The position numbers were made by a program, and so were the translations under genes. The notes under the pieces are model-generated. The model worked only from the letters and a program-made list of their open reading frames with translations, searched no databases and was not told where the DNA came from. Below, in pieces: positions 50,994 to 63,957 of a DNA stretch of 64,000 nt. The stretch's first letter is position 1; each line of letters opens with the position of its first letter. This stretch comes from Paragordius varius (taxonomy: Eukaryota; Nematomorpha), in assembly GCA_964247055.1 (NCBI GenBank), contig OZ176056.1, forward strand, positions 8,494,001 through 8,558,000, given 5' to 3'.

Positions 50994-52172
50994 ACCTTCA
51001 TCCAATTTAAAGAGGTTCATGAATATTATTTGCTAAATCTGTGTTTTCCTATTATAAATTTAATTAAACTCACTATGACATCGCTTATATGCAAATATAA
51101 AAAAATATTTTTATCAAACCTGGATACTATCGCAACAAAACCATTTATGAATTTAAATCGAAGAATTGTTTATAATATAGTATTTTCATCATAAATTCTT
51201 AATTCAAAATGGTGTTTTATACGAAAATAAATTTCCAGATTACGCAAATTAGTAGCAGAGGAAAATCAATGTTATAAGCGTTCAGTTCGATATAAGGGAT
51301 TACAATTGTTTTAGGGTAAAAGAAGACTTGTAAGCAATAAAGTGCTTATAAAAATTTAATTTTTAATTTTTCTAATAGATTTGTAAATATCGAAGTTAAT
51401 ACTTTAATATATATATAAAATTACTAATGATGGATAAGAGGATTTGATTTGTCAAATTACCTATGAATGTAAAATAGTTAGTTTAAAACCGAATAATATT
51501 AGTGAGCAAATCCTAAAATGATAAAATATGTTTATTGGAGAATGAACATAAGTTAAAGTTTAATTAATTATAGTTATACTTACCCAAGGTATAATATACA
51601 AGAGGCATCAATACAATTTAAATATTAAATAGCCATATTATAAAAATTTATTTATATTCTCATCTTTATCGGAGACAAAAATATTTTTTCATGTCATACC
51701 ACATAAATAATTATATTAACGATATAAGTTAATTTTATTTAAGTAATTCCAAATTTTTTAATCCAAATTCATTTCTCTTTTGCTAGGTGGTATTCATACA
51801 TACATAAATTCAAATATTTGCTTCACAATACTAAATTCGGACAGGATGGTTCATTATATGTCTACTTTGTTTCGGAAAAGTTATGGCTTTTTGAATGCTT
51901 TTAGTTGAAACTATTTTACATTTTCAATGGATATCACAGAATTATGACAAACTAAAAACTTTAATTTGTTGTGGAAAGCAAATGTGAGCCTGATTCCGTA
52001 TTAAATTTGGAAATTAACTCAAATTGTATGGATCTTGCAGTGAGTAGCAAATATAATTGTTTATTTATTTTTGCGTTCTATTTTGGACTTTATATAAGGA
52101 TTATTTTCTTTAAAAAACTTAAAATATATACGCAAATTTTTATATATTTTTTTGTTTTGAGTATTATTTTAG
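50994..52172. other. Block B, AT-rich sequence without assigned gene
   Basis: Counterpart of 28326-29541, with several small deletions relative to block A (for example near 51370 and 51715). Confidence 0.4.
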
Positions 52173-52307
52173 ACTTTATAACAAAACTATCAACACATAA
52201 CATTACAAGAATTTTCCGGGTGTGTTTAAGCTGGTTGATTAGCTCGGTTTAAAGATGTCATTTTCCTGGCAGATCTTGTGGATTCGTGTAAACCTGGAGA
52301 TGATATT
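52173..52307 (+). pseudogene. MCM2: MCM2 exon remnant (block B)
   Basis: Same exon as at 29542, with QNYQHITLQE and [18 protein letters not shown]. It shares the three in-frame stops with block A and has a few further changes (LPRSKD became LARFKD), as expected for neutral decay after duplication. Confidence 0.8.
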
Positions 52308-52808
52308 GTAACAATTTTTTTTGTTTTCTTATGTAATTAACACATAATTCACATACACATAACATCATTTTTAAATATCTTTAACTGTTTTCTATCAGGT
52401 TTTTTTAAATTAAGCTTCAAATATTATATAATTAATCATACACACAATGCACACAATATTCTATTGGATATATATATATAATAAAATAGGTCAAAAATTA
52501 ATAGGTTGCTTTTAATTTCGGGACGAATCATCTCAAAATTCCAAATTATCCCCATTTTTTTATAATATTTTTAGGATAACAAAAACTCTTTATATATATA
52601 TATATATATATATATAGGATAAACTTGAAAAGAATTGATTAAGTTTAATTGGGACTTTCATAGATATTAAGTTTTTATACCACTGAATAGGTCATCTAAT
52701 GGTAACAAAGTGATAAGAAGCACTATATGAAATTATATGTGAATAGGTTATTTCAAAATAGGTTATTTTAGATATATTTTGGTCAAATTTTAAACGAAAC
52801 ATATGGTG

Positions 52809-54034
52809 TCCACAGGGCATATTCTTGGGTTCTGCGCCAACAGTAGTCGATTAATTAACTTGCGACATCATAATATAGTGGGTCACATAAAACAAAACCT
52901 CATCCCATTCAATGCACGACTAATATCCGAAAATCAAGCGCTGGACTCGTCAGGATTACGACCCGATCTCGTGGTGGCGCAACAAGTGCCTTATCATCGA
53001 TCCAACTGTCACCCACGAGAACGGGCCCAACGCCCTAGATGAAGCACATAATATTAAGATAGATAAGTATCGTCACCTCACAGTCTCACTTTCCGGCCAA
53101 TTTGACGAGGTTTATATCATCCCAATCGTCGTGGGCGCACTTGGATCATGGCACCCCAAAAACAAAAGATTATTCGAAAACATTAATATGAAAAATAAGG
53201 CTGAGATGAGAAAGGATATAGTCATCGAAACCATTAAATTTTCCTAATATATTCTTTGAATTTACCAGTGGTAGAAACTAAATCCCCTCCTTCCCGGAAA
53301 CATCCACGTCCAACCTCATCCCACAGTCCCACTGCACATCCGTAACACAATAAGGCTCAATTTGTATCAATATATCAATTCTGTCCATATGATCACCTAT
53401 TTATATTCTTTTTAGCATGTTTTTTTATATTCCTTATATTTTTATTTTTATCAAAATAAATACACAAATCAAATTAAATACCCAAATAGTTAGAATTGAA
53501 AAGTCAAAGGTTAAATATATTGTTCTGCTTTCGAAAAATATTTTGTGTTATAGTTTTAGGTTTTGTCATGTATATTTTCAATCTTTACAGTAAATAGGGT
53601 TAGAAATATAGAGATAAAAATTCCTTTGTGTACAATATATTAGGAGGATTAACAAAATTAAAAAATCCACACTCCCAGAAATCGAGATCGAATACATATT
53701 GCCAAACGTGTGTTGAATATATAACCGAATTAAAAAATTATGCCAATACTACTCTAATGGTATTTTTAGGATGCCTTATCCCATAGAAATCTTCAAAATA
53801 AAAATGACGCCATCTTACCATTTATAAACCCCGGGGAGAACAGTAACAAACTTAAAAGATAAAAAGATCCAAGTGACCCTATTGGTGACATTTAAAGCGC
53901 ATGAATTACTAATTGCAAAAATATTAAGGATTAAACATTCTCGGCTAAAGCCGCTTTAAACTAATCTTATCAAATAACAAAGAATTAACATTTAAAATCA
54001 AACAGAAGTAGGTTGGCGATGAATTCCTACATTT
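52809..54034 (+). mobile_element. R2-superfamily LINE 3' fragment (block B)
   Basis: Counterpart of the fragment at 30178. Its C-terminal frame is the best preserved of the three: GHILGFCANSS, LRPDLVV, then in another frame CLIIDPTVTHENG, KIDKYRHL and INMKNKAEMRKDIVI, ending IETIKFS. One frame change separates the knuckle part from the endonuclease core. Confidence 0.8.
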
Positions 54035-54479
54035 GGTTCACAAATACTTAAAAGACGTTGGGTATTAAAACAACTGGTGATTTTACTATGTAAATAATAC
54101 ATATAAAAATAAATGAATACCAACAATATAATATTTTTTACTACTCATACATTACTTTCGGCAATTTTGAATTAATAATGATATTGATATCTAAATTACA
54201 TCAAAATACATACGTTTAAAACTATAAGTATAATAAAAAAATGAAAGCTTATTTAAACTGTATTACATGCAATTATTAAAGAATATACAGTAGTTCTTTA
54301 TAATTTTGCTTTGCAGGAATGTATCCATCTTGCTAAAATGTAGTTATGAATATTTTTAACGGACATTATTATAATTTGCAAATATTTATTTTTTCATTTT
54401 TTAACCATCATTTGATAAAATTATTAAAGCCCAACACTAAATTAATAACCAGAAATACTTAAAACATATTATTTATCAA

Positions 54480-54661
54480 TTAGATTGGATAAGCATTTTC
54501 AAAAAAAGTAATGTTTTTCCACTGTTTGGCACATTCCTTTTTCAAAGTATAATTCGTCATATACGATGCCAAAGTTGTGCCAGATATTTTGAACCGATAT
54601 TGATTATCACTGCGGTTAAGAGAGACCAATTGGTTGCAGGCATCATTAAAGTATTCATTGT
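54480..54661 (-). CDS. Terminal exon of an unknown short protein (block B)
   Basis: Same length and acceptor as the exon at 31846-32027. It reads NEYFNDACNQLVSLNRSDNQ, then FKISGTTLASYMTNYTLKKE, and ends CAKQWKNITFFENAYPI. The frame is intact in both blocks although many codons differ, which suggests constraint on the frame plus rapid change in the peptide. Function unknown. Confidence 0.5.
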
Positions 54662-55200
54662 CTTGTGTATTATATATTAATAATTATACATGTACCTCGC
54701 TCTCATAATCAAACGTTCATTTCCTTAAAAAAATCCTATATTTTGTCTTAACTATCAGAAAAATTATTGGAATAATACATTTAAAATTAATTAGTTTTAT
54801 GAAGGTATACAATTCAAACTAGCATATATCTTAAAACTATTCTTATGAACCTTAAATTCCACATAAATTGCTTTTACAAGATCTATATAACATATAATAT
54901 GTTAATATAGTAATTGATAAACGAGTGTAAATAAAGTAATAATGATAAAAAAAATTGACACCACCCGACAACTTAACAATTAAATGGTATAGAAGTTCAA
55001 AACTTAAAATATATAATTTAGTGCAGGTGAACCTAAGAGTCGCAATCAGCTCTTTTTGAAACCGTTTTAAACTTAAAAATCCAAAATTAGAGACCAACCG
55101 TTTCAGGTGGCCATAACATTTAGGAAAAAAAAGTTTTTATAACTTTGGGGGAAAATTAAAAACTCTAAAAAAGATTGAGATGCACTGCAGCGAAAAATGA

Positions 55201-55335
55201 AACGGTCCAGCAAAATGGTCGGTTTCAGAATTTAATAAAGGAGCACTAAATGACCAACCTGCATTTAATGATTATTTTAAAATCTTACTAATAGAGGAAG
55301 AAACAAATATTAGCATCCTAGAAGTTATACTATAA
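55201..55335 (+). other. Conserved 44-codon open segment (block B)
   Basis: Counterpart of 32612-32746 with the same stop position; Tyr became Asn in the AFYDYF stretch. Unassigned. Confidence 0.25.
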
Positions 55336-55350
55336 AATGTCATTGGTATA

Positions 55351-55585
55351 TACCATTTACCTTAAATTCACCCTTAAACAATTCTAATTTACCCTATAAA
55401 TATTCAAAAATTTAATATTACCTATATTTTTTTATATTTAAAAAAAATAAAATTTTTGGAAAAAATAATATAGCCATAACGATATATTCCATATGATTAA
55501 TGATTTATATTAGCCCAAAAACACCTAATTTATTTGTAGGATGAATTTGAATTGTTCAAGGGTGAATTTGATGATCTTAATGGTA
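55351..55585. mobile_element. Family M1 MITE, short whole copy (block B)
   Basis: It begins TACCATTTACCTTAAATTCA and ends with GGTGAATTTG and AATGGTA. One to two 21-nt units lie at each side. Block A keeps only its left part. Confidence 0.7.
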
Positions 55586-55707
55586 TAAAAAATATCATTC
55601 TTTAATGTATATATCTTTATTAAAAAATGTATTAGGGAGGGTTCTTTTAGTTTTAAGGCTTATAATAAAAAATTTATTTGTTTTTATGGTAATTGGTGGA
55701 TATCTTA

Positions 55708-56264
55708 CAGTAAAAACTGTAATTATAACGGACAAAAAGTAAAAATATATATAATTTTTTTCCAAGCCACCCTACTTTTGAAAATTTAATTTTTTTCCAC
55801 ATAAATTATATATTTACAATTATAAATATATAATCGATTGTGCTACTAATGTACATCTCTTTTTCATATTTCACAATATCAAACAATAATTCAAATTTAC
55901 AGTAAAAACTGAAATTACACGGAAAAAAAAGTAAAAATATAAAGACAAATATTTTTTTCTAAAAGACAACTATACTTTTGAAATCGTATTTTATATAAAT
56001 CATTGGAATTGTAAAATATGAAATAGAGATATAAGGTAACACTATCCATTATATATTTTTTGATTATAATTAAATAATTTATATAGAAAAGTCTAAGGTT
56101 TAAAAAAGTATGATTGTCTTTTGAAAAGAATAATTATCTTTATGTATTTACATTGAGTCCGTATAATTCAATTTTACTGTAAAAAATTGCGATTGAGCAA
56201 GTATGGTTGTCTCTTAAAAAAATATTTATCTTTATATTTTACATCCGTATAATTTCAATTACTG
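55708..56264. mobile_element. Family M3 MITE (outer copy of a nested pair, block B)
   Basis: The left half 55708-55899 starts CAGTAAAAACTGTAATTATA. The right half 56180-56264 ends ATAATTTCAATTACTG. Both outer ends are flanked by TA. A second M3 copy sits inside. Confidence 0.7.
55900..56179. mobile_element. Family M3 MITE (inner copy, nested)
   Basis: Starts CAGTAAAAACTGAAATTACA and ends AATTCAATTTTACTG, with TA on each side (55898-55899 and 56180-56181). Inner arms AAAAGACAACTATACTTTTG and AAAAGTATGATTGTCTTTTG pair. It inserted into the outer copy after that one had settled. Confidence 0.75.
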
Positions 56265-57517
56265 TAAAATCGTGGAAGTAGCGCACATTATGTTTTGTAA
56301 AATATTTTCAGTAAAAATTAATGCCCAAAATAAAATATATTGTAACTATATCTGAGCAAAATAACACTTGTATAAAATTTCATTTTTAATTGTACATTTT
56401 ATTTTTTTCCCTTCTAAAAAGGACTAGTTATCCTGAATTAAACGATGCCGAGATTTAGCAATCAAATTGAAAAACAATTTAGATCGAAAGTTCGGACAAA
56501 TATTCGGGGCGAACCTATAAATATCTATAGTTTCGGAAAAATAAAATTAAAAATTATACCATTTGCAAGTTGGTCATTTAACAGTTCAAATTGGTTTTAA
56601 CATTAAGTTTTAAAATACTTTTGGAAAACAACATTTCTAACAAAAAAATATTTTTAGATTATGATTTTGAATGCAAAAATATGTAATAAAAAACAGATTA
56701 TAAGATAAATCAGTATGTAAATTATGGTAAGCAAAAAATGTTTAATCAATTTTAATTGTTAAATGACCAACTTGAGCAAATGGTATTAACTTTTTTATTT
56801 CATCCGAAACTATAGAATTTATAAATTTAAATACTAATGTGAACCATTGATCTCAATTGTTAAAATAAAAAAATTTATGCAAAATTTTCTTAAAAATATT
56901 TTTTCCACAAATATCTAAAAACCATAAAACTCATCCAGTTAATAAAATAAAACTTTTGAATAATAAATTATTAATGATTGTGTAGCAACAAAAAATTGGC
57001 ATTCGATTGTTTGTAAATATAATCCTATTTAGTGAAACGTAAATAAATGATAACTACTTCCGCTTTGTGCAAATTTGGTAAAAAATGTTTTTATATAAAG
57101 GTTAAAAAAATTTGAGATGTGTTGGTTAAAAACTTGGTAAATTATGATAATTAAAATTGAAAACTTATACCACAATTATTTAATTATTTAATGGTAAAGT
57201 GCTTCGGTTTAAATCCTGTAGCTCCAAGAACTCTATGAAAAATTTCAGAATTTGATAAGTTTTACATTTGCAACTCGTTGCATTTTAAAAAAATAATCAA
57301 ATTTAAACTGTTATGACCTTTAAATGGGTCATTTTTTGTATTTTTAAAATAATAATTATTAAATGCCTATTTTTGAATTAATTTTTTAAAAAACCAGCGC
57401 CCCTTCAACTATGGGGCCCGGTGCTTCAGCCCCCTTTCTCCCCGATCTAGCTACAACATTTTTCCAAGTATTTCCGCATATACCTGAAACTTTTAGCTAT
57501 CGAATGATATATGATTC
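56265..57517. other. Block B-specific sequence downstream of the LRR gene
   Basis: AT-rich, without a gene. A GC-rich patch at about 57398-57455 (GGGGCCCGGTGCTTCAGCCC with CCCGATCTAGCTAC) looks like the terminal part of a transposon, perhaps hAT, but no partner end is visible. Confidence 0.4.
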
Positions 57518-58529
57518 TTAAAGAAATTTTTGATTGCCATTTTCGGCAAAGAAAGCTAAAAAACATAAACATTTATATATATTATATGACATACGTCCCA
57601 ATTCAATGAGCAGTGTTTTAGTCCGGTTTTTGGAAAGATTTTCCCAGCCTGATATATTTTTAAGTCCCGAATGGTAGGCTGAGAAGTAATGTAATGCTGG
57701 TAAATTCGACAACTCTGAAATATTTAATGAATCAAATCGATTGTAATTCAAAATTATTTGTTCAATTGATTCATTATATGCAACGTTTGTAAAGTCAACG
57801 GAGGTGATATTACTTTTGATATAAAGGGTTTTTAAATGGGGCCATTTTACAATCGGTTTCAAGTCTCGCAACCCCAAAACATATAATTCTAAAAATTCAA
57901 TATTATTTGATTTCATAAATATGTCGGGAGTAACCGTAAAAAAGGTGAGGGCCAAAGATTTTAGGGTTTTAGGGAAATATTGTGCAGAGTTTATTATGTT
58001 TGTATCACGACGACTCATAGTTCTGCCTTTTATGGTTAAGGAGCGAATCATAGGGAATTTTTGCAATATGTCAGATAAATCATAATGATCTTCCGACGCG
58101 TACAAAATCACTTCTTTCGCGTTTAAATTTTTAGCACCAAAAGTTTTTGTGTATGTAATCACCTCAAGAGTTTCCAATCTAGGCAAATAAGCTTGCATGG
58201 CACTATCATTTGTTGCGTATAGAGTTAATCTCTTTATGCTTGAGTGATTAATATGACCTACCAAACTAACTTTTTCAAGGTATAAAGTTACGTTTTGCAA
58301 CATTGGAAAGAGATGTAAGATGGTCCAATTGAAAATCTTTCCCAAAACGTAATATTTTAAGATCAATCGATTCAACCATTGTATGTGTCGAAGACAATAC
58401 CTTTAACAACTCATATGTATGATTAATATTTGCATCGTAATCTCGATTGGATATTTTAATATTCCGTAAAGTGAATCCCTCATTCAAAATGTATTGCGTT
58501 GGTGGATAGCACTTGAATGTACTGGTCAT
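57518..58529 (-). CDS. Leucine-rich-repeat protein (block B), possibly frameshifted
   Basis: From ATG at 58529 it reads MTSTFKCYPPTQYILNEGFT and continues to ESIDLKILRFGKDFQLDHL. The frame then changes in the region 58275-58375 and goes on as LFPMLQNVTLYLEKVSLVGH. At least six irregular leucine-rich repeats follow (for example IKRLTLYA, LPRLETLEVI, FPMIRSLTIKG, LKSLALTFF, IEFLELYVLGL, LKTLYIKSN, IEQIILNYNRF). It ends NGNQKFL at 57518. An in-frame 39-nt GTATGT...TTTTTTAG segment near 57556-57594 could be a mini-intron. There is no signal peptide. This is an F-box/LRR-like architecture without a clear F-box. The frame change may be a real lesion or a sequencing error. Confidence 0.6.
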
Positions 58530-58885
58530 TTAGAACAAAAAGATTTATAATTTTAAACATCATGTAAATGGTTCATCTGATTTATATGAAGTTGTGAGTC
58601 ACATGTGTTAATTTTAATTCTTCGACTGTGCATAGCAAAATAGATAATAAACAGAGCAAAATATTTATATATGCTAAGCAATTTGGCTGTTTTAAAATAT
58701 AAAGATTGCATCTAATTTTAACATAACGTAAATAGTATAGTCTAAATTCTTTAAATATAAGGCTTAAAATGCGGCCTCCGTTTTATAAAGTTGCGACCGT
58801 AAATATTATCCCGTCAGCAGACAGAACCGTCAATAATTCAAATATAATTGATTGAAAGCAACTATCATCGCAATCAGAAAAATAT
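58530..58885. other. 5' flank of the LRR gene (block B)
   Basis: Nearly identical to block A 33334-33690. Probable promoter region, but no element can be named. Confidence 0.35.
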
Positions 58886-59382
58886 TTATATGTAAGGGTG
58901 GTGAGAAACTCAAATTCGAAGGCTTGAGGCCTTCTTCTCAAATGGCAACAAGGGATGGGGACATGAATGAAACCAAGCAGCAAGGATTGCCGGATTGAAG
59001 GATTACGAGGTAAATATATTGTTTAGGTGTATTGGGAGAAACTTTATTGGGGAGGCGTTCACGACGGAGCTGTGCAAAGGAGCTACCCAACCAGAAGCCC
59101 TGAATCGAGGTCCTGGACTTGGGAATGGCCTATCAATGGGATGACATATGGAAAAGAGGTAAACCTAATGTTTAGGTGGGATGGATGGCCTTTTGGGGAT
59201 TCTTGAGACGGAGCTTGTCAAGCCAGCACTACCCCTGATGATCAAAACAAGCTACTTGGGAGCAGGCTTGGTTGTTGGATGGCGACTTGCTCGGATCAAA
59301 CAACACTGCTACTTGGAGGATGGCATTCTGTTGAATGCACAACAAACTCTTATTTTACTTGTGGAGAGTTTTTGGGCCAAAT

Positions 59383-59502
59383 GACTCTCTAGTGGGAGAA
59401 TATTTCCTCCTTTGGGGAAATCAACTCTTGTTATTTTGAGAGAGTTGTTTTCTCCAAACGTGTGAAGGAGGAGGATTTATTTCTCCCATTAGAGAGTGAG
59501 TC
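59383..59502. repeat. Long imperfect hairpin (block B)
   Basis: GACTCTCTAGTGGGAGAATA with TTTCCTCC pairs with GGAGGATTTATTTCTCCCAT and TAGAGAGTGAGTC. The inner stem CAACTCT/AGAGTTG lies around the loop. About 120 nt in all. Confidence 0.8.
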
Positions 59503-59510
59503 AGGCCCCC

Positions 59511-59572
59511 AAGTCCAAAATTTTATTTTGTGCACTCTTACTCCCGGACGCTCAAAATAAAATTTTGGACTT
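59511..59572. repeat. Perfect 20-bp stem hairpin (block B)
   Basis: AAGTCCAAAATTTTATTTTG (59511-59530) is the exact reverse complement of 59553-59572, around a 22-nt loop containing ACTCCCGGACG. It is directly downstream of the long hairpin. Confidence 0.85.
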
Positions 59573-59640
59573 AGAATATTTTTTAATTTTTTTTTCTCGC
59601 CCTTTGGAGGGGGGGGGGTTATATATATTTATTTATATTT

Positions 59641-60570
59641 TTTAATTTTTTTTCAAAAAATATAAGATAAAGTAAACATTATTTATTGACAATAATTATA
59701 TATCATTTTTCTGTTTATTTTCATTCTTGTCTTGTTGGTTTATTCATGATTAACGTTTTGAGATTATGGTTTGATTGCATTCGTATTTTTGTTATTCATG
59801 ATCAACGTTTTAAGATGGTTTCATTGCATTATTCATGTATTTTCTGAATCTATAAAAATTAATAAACATTAGTTTTAGAGATTAAATTTTCAATGTTATC
59901 ATAACCTAATTTAAACTAGTAAATCAAATTTTAAATAATTTTTACAATTATTGTCAATTAATTAGCATCTAGAAATTATTAGGAGGTTTAGAGCACTTAT
60001 TTTTTATAAATTTTGACGTATGAGCCATTTATTTATATAATAAAATCTTTATTTTAAGTAGAGATATTAGCTGTAAACTAACTAATTTTAGCGGTTAATA
60101 TTCAATATTAATTCTAAAATCACAATGATTAAAAATTTATTAAAGATGATAAACCTATCCTTAATCTAAGAAATAAACCGACTTTAACCCTTAATCTAAG
60201 CCTAACCCACAAGTTTGAAAGCCTTTCATTGTTAACCTAAACCGCAATAAAATGAGTTTCAAAAAAATATTTTTATTCTTTTGAATAAAATAATATCAGC
60301 TATTTACAAAAAAATAACTGTTTATAAATATGATCTTCTATTAATTTTGTGGTTTTTAAATAATATTCAGACATATGCGGACTCTTTTACTTAGATATCA
60401 AATATCATAAAACAAACATAGTGTTAGGGTCAAAACAAATTTAGGAAGGCAATAATATCCTACCTATTATAAAATTATTTATTCAATGATTAAAAAACAA
60501 GTATTTCATTCAATAATTAACTACATTGGGATCATTTTAAATAATTCCTCTTATCAATTAATTAAAAAGA
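59641..60570. other. Block B, AT-rich sequence without gene
   Basis: Counterpart of 34421-35380, including the degenerate inverted telomere-like piece near 60205-60235. Confidence 0.4.
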
Positions 60571-60682
60571 AATGCGTGGGTCTCGGCCTGCTTCGCAGCC
60601 CGAGGAAGTCCTGCGGACTTCTTTAAGGAAATGAACCAACTCCAATCCCTCACCCTAACCCTAGCCCACAAACTCGAAACCC
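60571..60682 (-). repeat. Telomere-like plus double-hairpin motif, right inverted copy (block B)
   Basis: Same as 35381-35492, followed by TAA. With 50070-50180 it frames 10.6 kb that include the MCM2 remnant, the LINE tail, the unknown exon and the LRR gene. Confidence 0.85.
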
Positions 60683-60941
60683 TAAAAGTTTTTTACCCCT
60701 TATTGTAAAATAAATTTTTGCTAAATACCTTAAAATCCCTACCATTAAAAAGCCATTGATCATGTGTTTAGTATGTTTATTACATAACCATAAAATAAAA
60801 CAGTTTAATTAGCAATGTTTACTAAAAATCAAGAGAAAAGGCCATTCATTAAAAGCAAAAATATTTTAAGAATAAATGATCAAGAACTATTACATGAAAA
60901 CGAACATAATAGAAAGCATTTTCAATTACAATATCCATTTA

Positions 60942-61100
60942 AATGGTTGCTTATTTCATACCATAGTAGGGCAATTCTCAACACAGTAGTGTATGGAAAA
61001 ACCATACAAAGACTTCAATAAACCATTATTTTCTTCCTTTTTTCCATACAGTACTGTTGTGTTGCAATTTGCCTTACTATTATAGAAATAAGCAACCATT
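60942..61100. mobile_element. Family M2 MITE (block B)
   Basis: Duplicate of 35755-35913 with the same ends (AATGGTTGCTTATTTC and GAAATAAGCAACCATT). Confidence 0.75.
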
Positions 61101-62999
61101 AAAACATATATTGTAATATAAATTTAAATTAACTGAACACGTTTGAAAAATATCGCCATAGAGATAAAAGTATTTATCGACAATAATTAAAGAAAATTCT
61201 TAAAGAGATATAAATTAAAATGACAAATAAGACCATTGTTCAAAGTTATTTGAAAAAATGTAATTTATTCAAAAAATTCATTAATAAACTATAATAAAGG
61301 TATATTATATATTATTTAAATTATGGTATAAATTTATCACCTAATCAATAAAAGTGAATCAAAATATTATTCAATAAACTTGGGATTTATAAGAAAATAA
61401 AAATAAAAACATTTTACAATAATTTAAATTAATGAATTATTAGTGATAAAAAGGTAAGTATTCTAATATATTCATTAAAATTAGTTATTTATAATATAAT
61501 TATTTATAAAAATTACTAAAAAAGAGGTATATTATCTATTTTCTAAATAAAAAACAGCTGAAAAAACTAGTTACCAAAATTTTAATATTAAACTTAAAAT
61601 TAATGAAATTTTAAATATACAAAAAATCATTAGTTAAAAAAGTCTTTAATTTAAATTTGTTTATAATTGGTGATAAAAAATTTAATTTATATTAATTTTA
61701 TTTTTACGTTTGACAAATATTACTTGTAGTAATCAAAAATTTTTATAGTTATCAAAAATATAATTATCTAAACAGCTGACCATGAAAATTGGTTATTTAA
61801 TACACTGTAAGACAGAAAAACAGATAAATACAATATTTTAAGTTGATAATATTTAAAAAATAGATTCTTATCAATAGATTACTATAGAAATATCCTAAAT
61901 TAATTGTTTGTTGTTCTTGTATTTTAGCAAAAATTCTTTAAGAGCCAAAATTTTGAAAAACTCAGGTAACTTTATAAAAAAATATTTAAATAATGGTTAA
62001 GATATACCATAATAACTTTTGAGATTTTGACTTTTCCGCGCACACAATGTTCAGAAACCACATCATTCTAATTGAATATAAAATAATGTTTAATAATTAA
62101 ATGAATATTTTTTCTTTAACAGAAATGCTGGTTGTTATATAGTTTTTTCAATCATAGTTAACGATTTATTAATGATATTTAGCGTTGTTTTAAAAAAATG
62201 CGTTCACAAAAACATTATAGCGGTTATTTCTTATTTATTACTAATTAACAAAAAATAAATAAATTGATTAATATTTAGCTTTTTTAGGAAAAAAACAAAT
62301 TAACTATTTATTTCTAATAAAATTTAGCGTTTTTTGATGAAAATTAGGTTAAATGTAATCATTTATATAAGAATGAAAAACATAGTTTTGAAAATATCAA
62401 AAACAAACAGCTGTTACGGCTAATTCAATTAAATTGAAAAAAACATATATATTTAGCTAAAATTCTCCTAAAAAATTTTTTTTTATACTGCCCTGTAGTT
62501 TTTCAAAATTATCTTACAGTAATTTATATCAGCTGATTTTTAATAAATATTGGAGAATAATTATTAAATTTGGCTGTTTTAATAAAAAAATAGTAATTGC
62601 ATAATTTGGCTGTAGTTAAAAATTTTTATAAAAAAATATCAGTTTTTAATTATAATTGAACTGTATTATAAAGGATATCAACATAACTCTCCTATTAGAA
62701 ATAGCTAGGGGTTTATTGGAATATAACTATATTATTAAAATCCAACTGTTTCTAAGCAATTAAATAACTTATAAAACCAAGGCTTTAATTAGGTTATTTT
62801 TATGCATATTCAAATTTTTAAAAGGAGCTCTGTTTTAGAGTTTTTTTAAAAAATATAAGCTAATTAACGGTATAAAATTTAAACTGTTTTTAATAAAATT
62901 AACTTTTAAAGGGCTTTTTACAAAAAATTACCCTTTAAAACCAAAAAATTAATTAACATTTTTATAAATGGCATTGTGATAATTTAATAATGTAAAAAT
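61101..62999. other. Block B, AT-rich sequence without gene
   Basis: Counterpart of 35914-37837. Scattered small insertions and deletions relative to block A; no gene. Confidence 0.4.
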
Positions 63000-63721
63000 A
63001 AATACCAAATTTCAATATATATTCAAGCCAAACGTTTTCCATTACGATTCATTTAAGTTTTTGCGAATTCAGGCAACGCATTTCTAAATTAATATAAGGT
63101 ATATATTATACATTGCTATATTAAAATGTATTTAATAGTATTATAATAAATTAACTGTTTGAATAAATAAACTGTATAAATCATAAATATTTCACTTTTA
63201 AAATAAATCAACTGTTATAATAAATCAACTGTTATAGTTGAATCAGTATAAATAAATCATAAATAGTTCACTTAAATTAATCAACTGATTAATTAAAACA
63301 ATAACAACTGATTAATAAAACAACTGATTAATAAAACAACTGATTAATTATTACAACTGATTAATAAAACAACTGATTAATAAAAACAACTGATTAATAA
63401 AAACAACTGATTAATTAAAACAACTATAAAACTAATTAATAAAAACAACTAATTAATAATGACAACTGATAAATTAAAAAAACTGCTTAATATAAATAAA
63501 TGATAAATTAAAAAACCTGAAATATCAAAACAACTCAAATAAAAAAACAAATGTTTTAAAAAATATTTTAAAACATTTAATATAACTATAATATTAATCA
63601 AGAATTTGAATTATTAAACTGTAAAAAAATTACCAAATTCAAAAATATCAAGCCAAAATTTTTTGCTTTACGATTCGTTTCAGTTTATGCGCAAATAATT
63701 GATTGAGGCAACACATTCTAA
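63000..63721. repeat. 18-nt minisatellite with flanking direct repeats (block B)
   Basis: Short array of about ten AACAACTGATTAATAAA units (about 63280-63480) between direct repeats at about 63000-63088 and 63631-63721. It is much shorter than in block A. Confidence 0.8.
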
Positions 63722-63957
63722 AAAAAATAATGAAAATAAATAAATTGATAAATATAAACGATTAATTACAATATAATAATTCAAAAAAACGCTATTTATG
63801 AATGATATGTTTTGTGTTTAATTATCTAAAAAACCAATTTGCTGGCATTCAAGTAATTTTGCCGAATTGAGCGAATTAATATTTATAATTTAAGCATTTT
63901 TTTAAACTTTCTGATTTTTAGAATTATTATTAGTACAACATTTGGGTTTATAGGCAT

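Larger units (their letters stand above)
58886..59640. other. GC-richer conserved block with hairpins (block B)
   Basis: Counterpart of 33691-34420. The 67-codon frame is at 59181-59384, with the same protein as in block A. The block ends in a G run near 59610. Confidence 0.4.
47142..63957. repeat. Block B of the tandem macro-duplication
   Basis: Second copy of block A, starting with the same degenerate satellite tail and GAAGACACGAAAAGAAGGCG near 47285. It ends where array 3 begins. It carries the additional LRR gene segment (about 55.45-58.44 kb), which block A lost. Confidence 0.95.
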
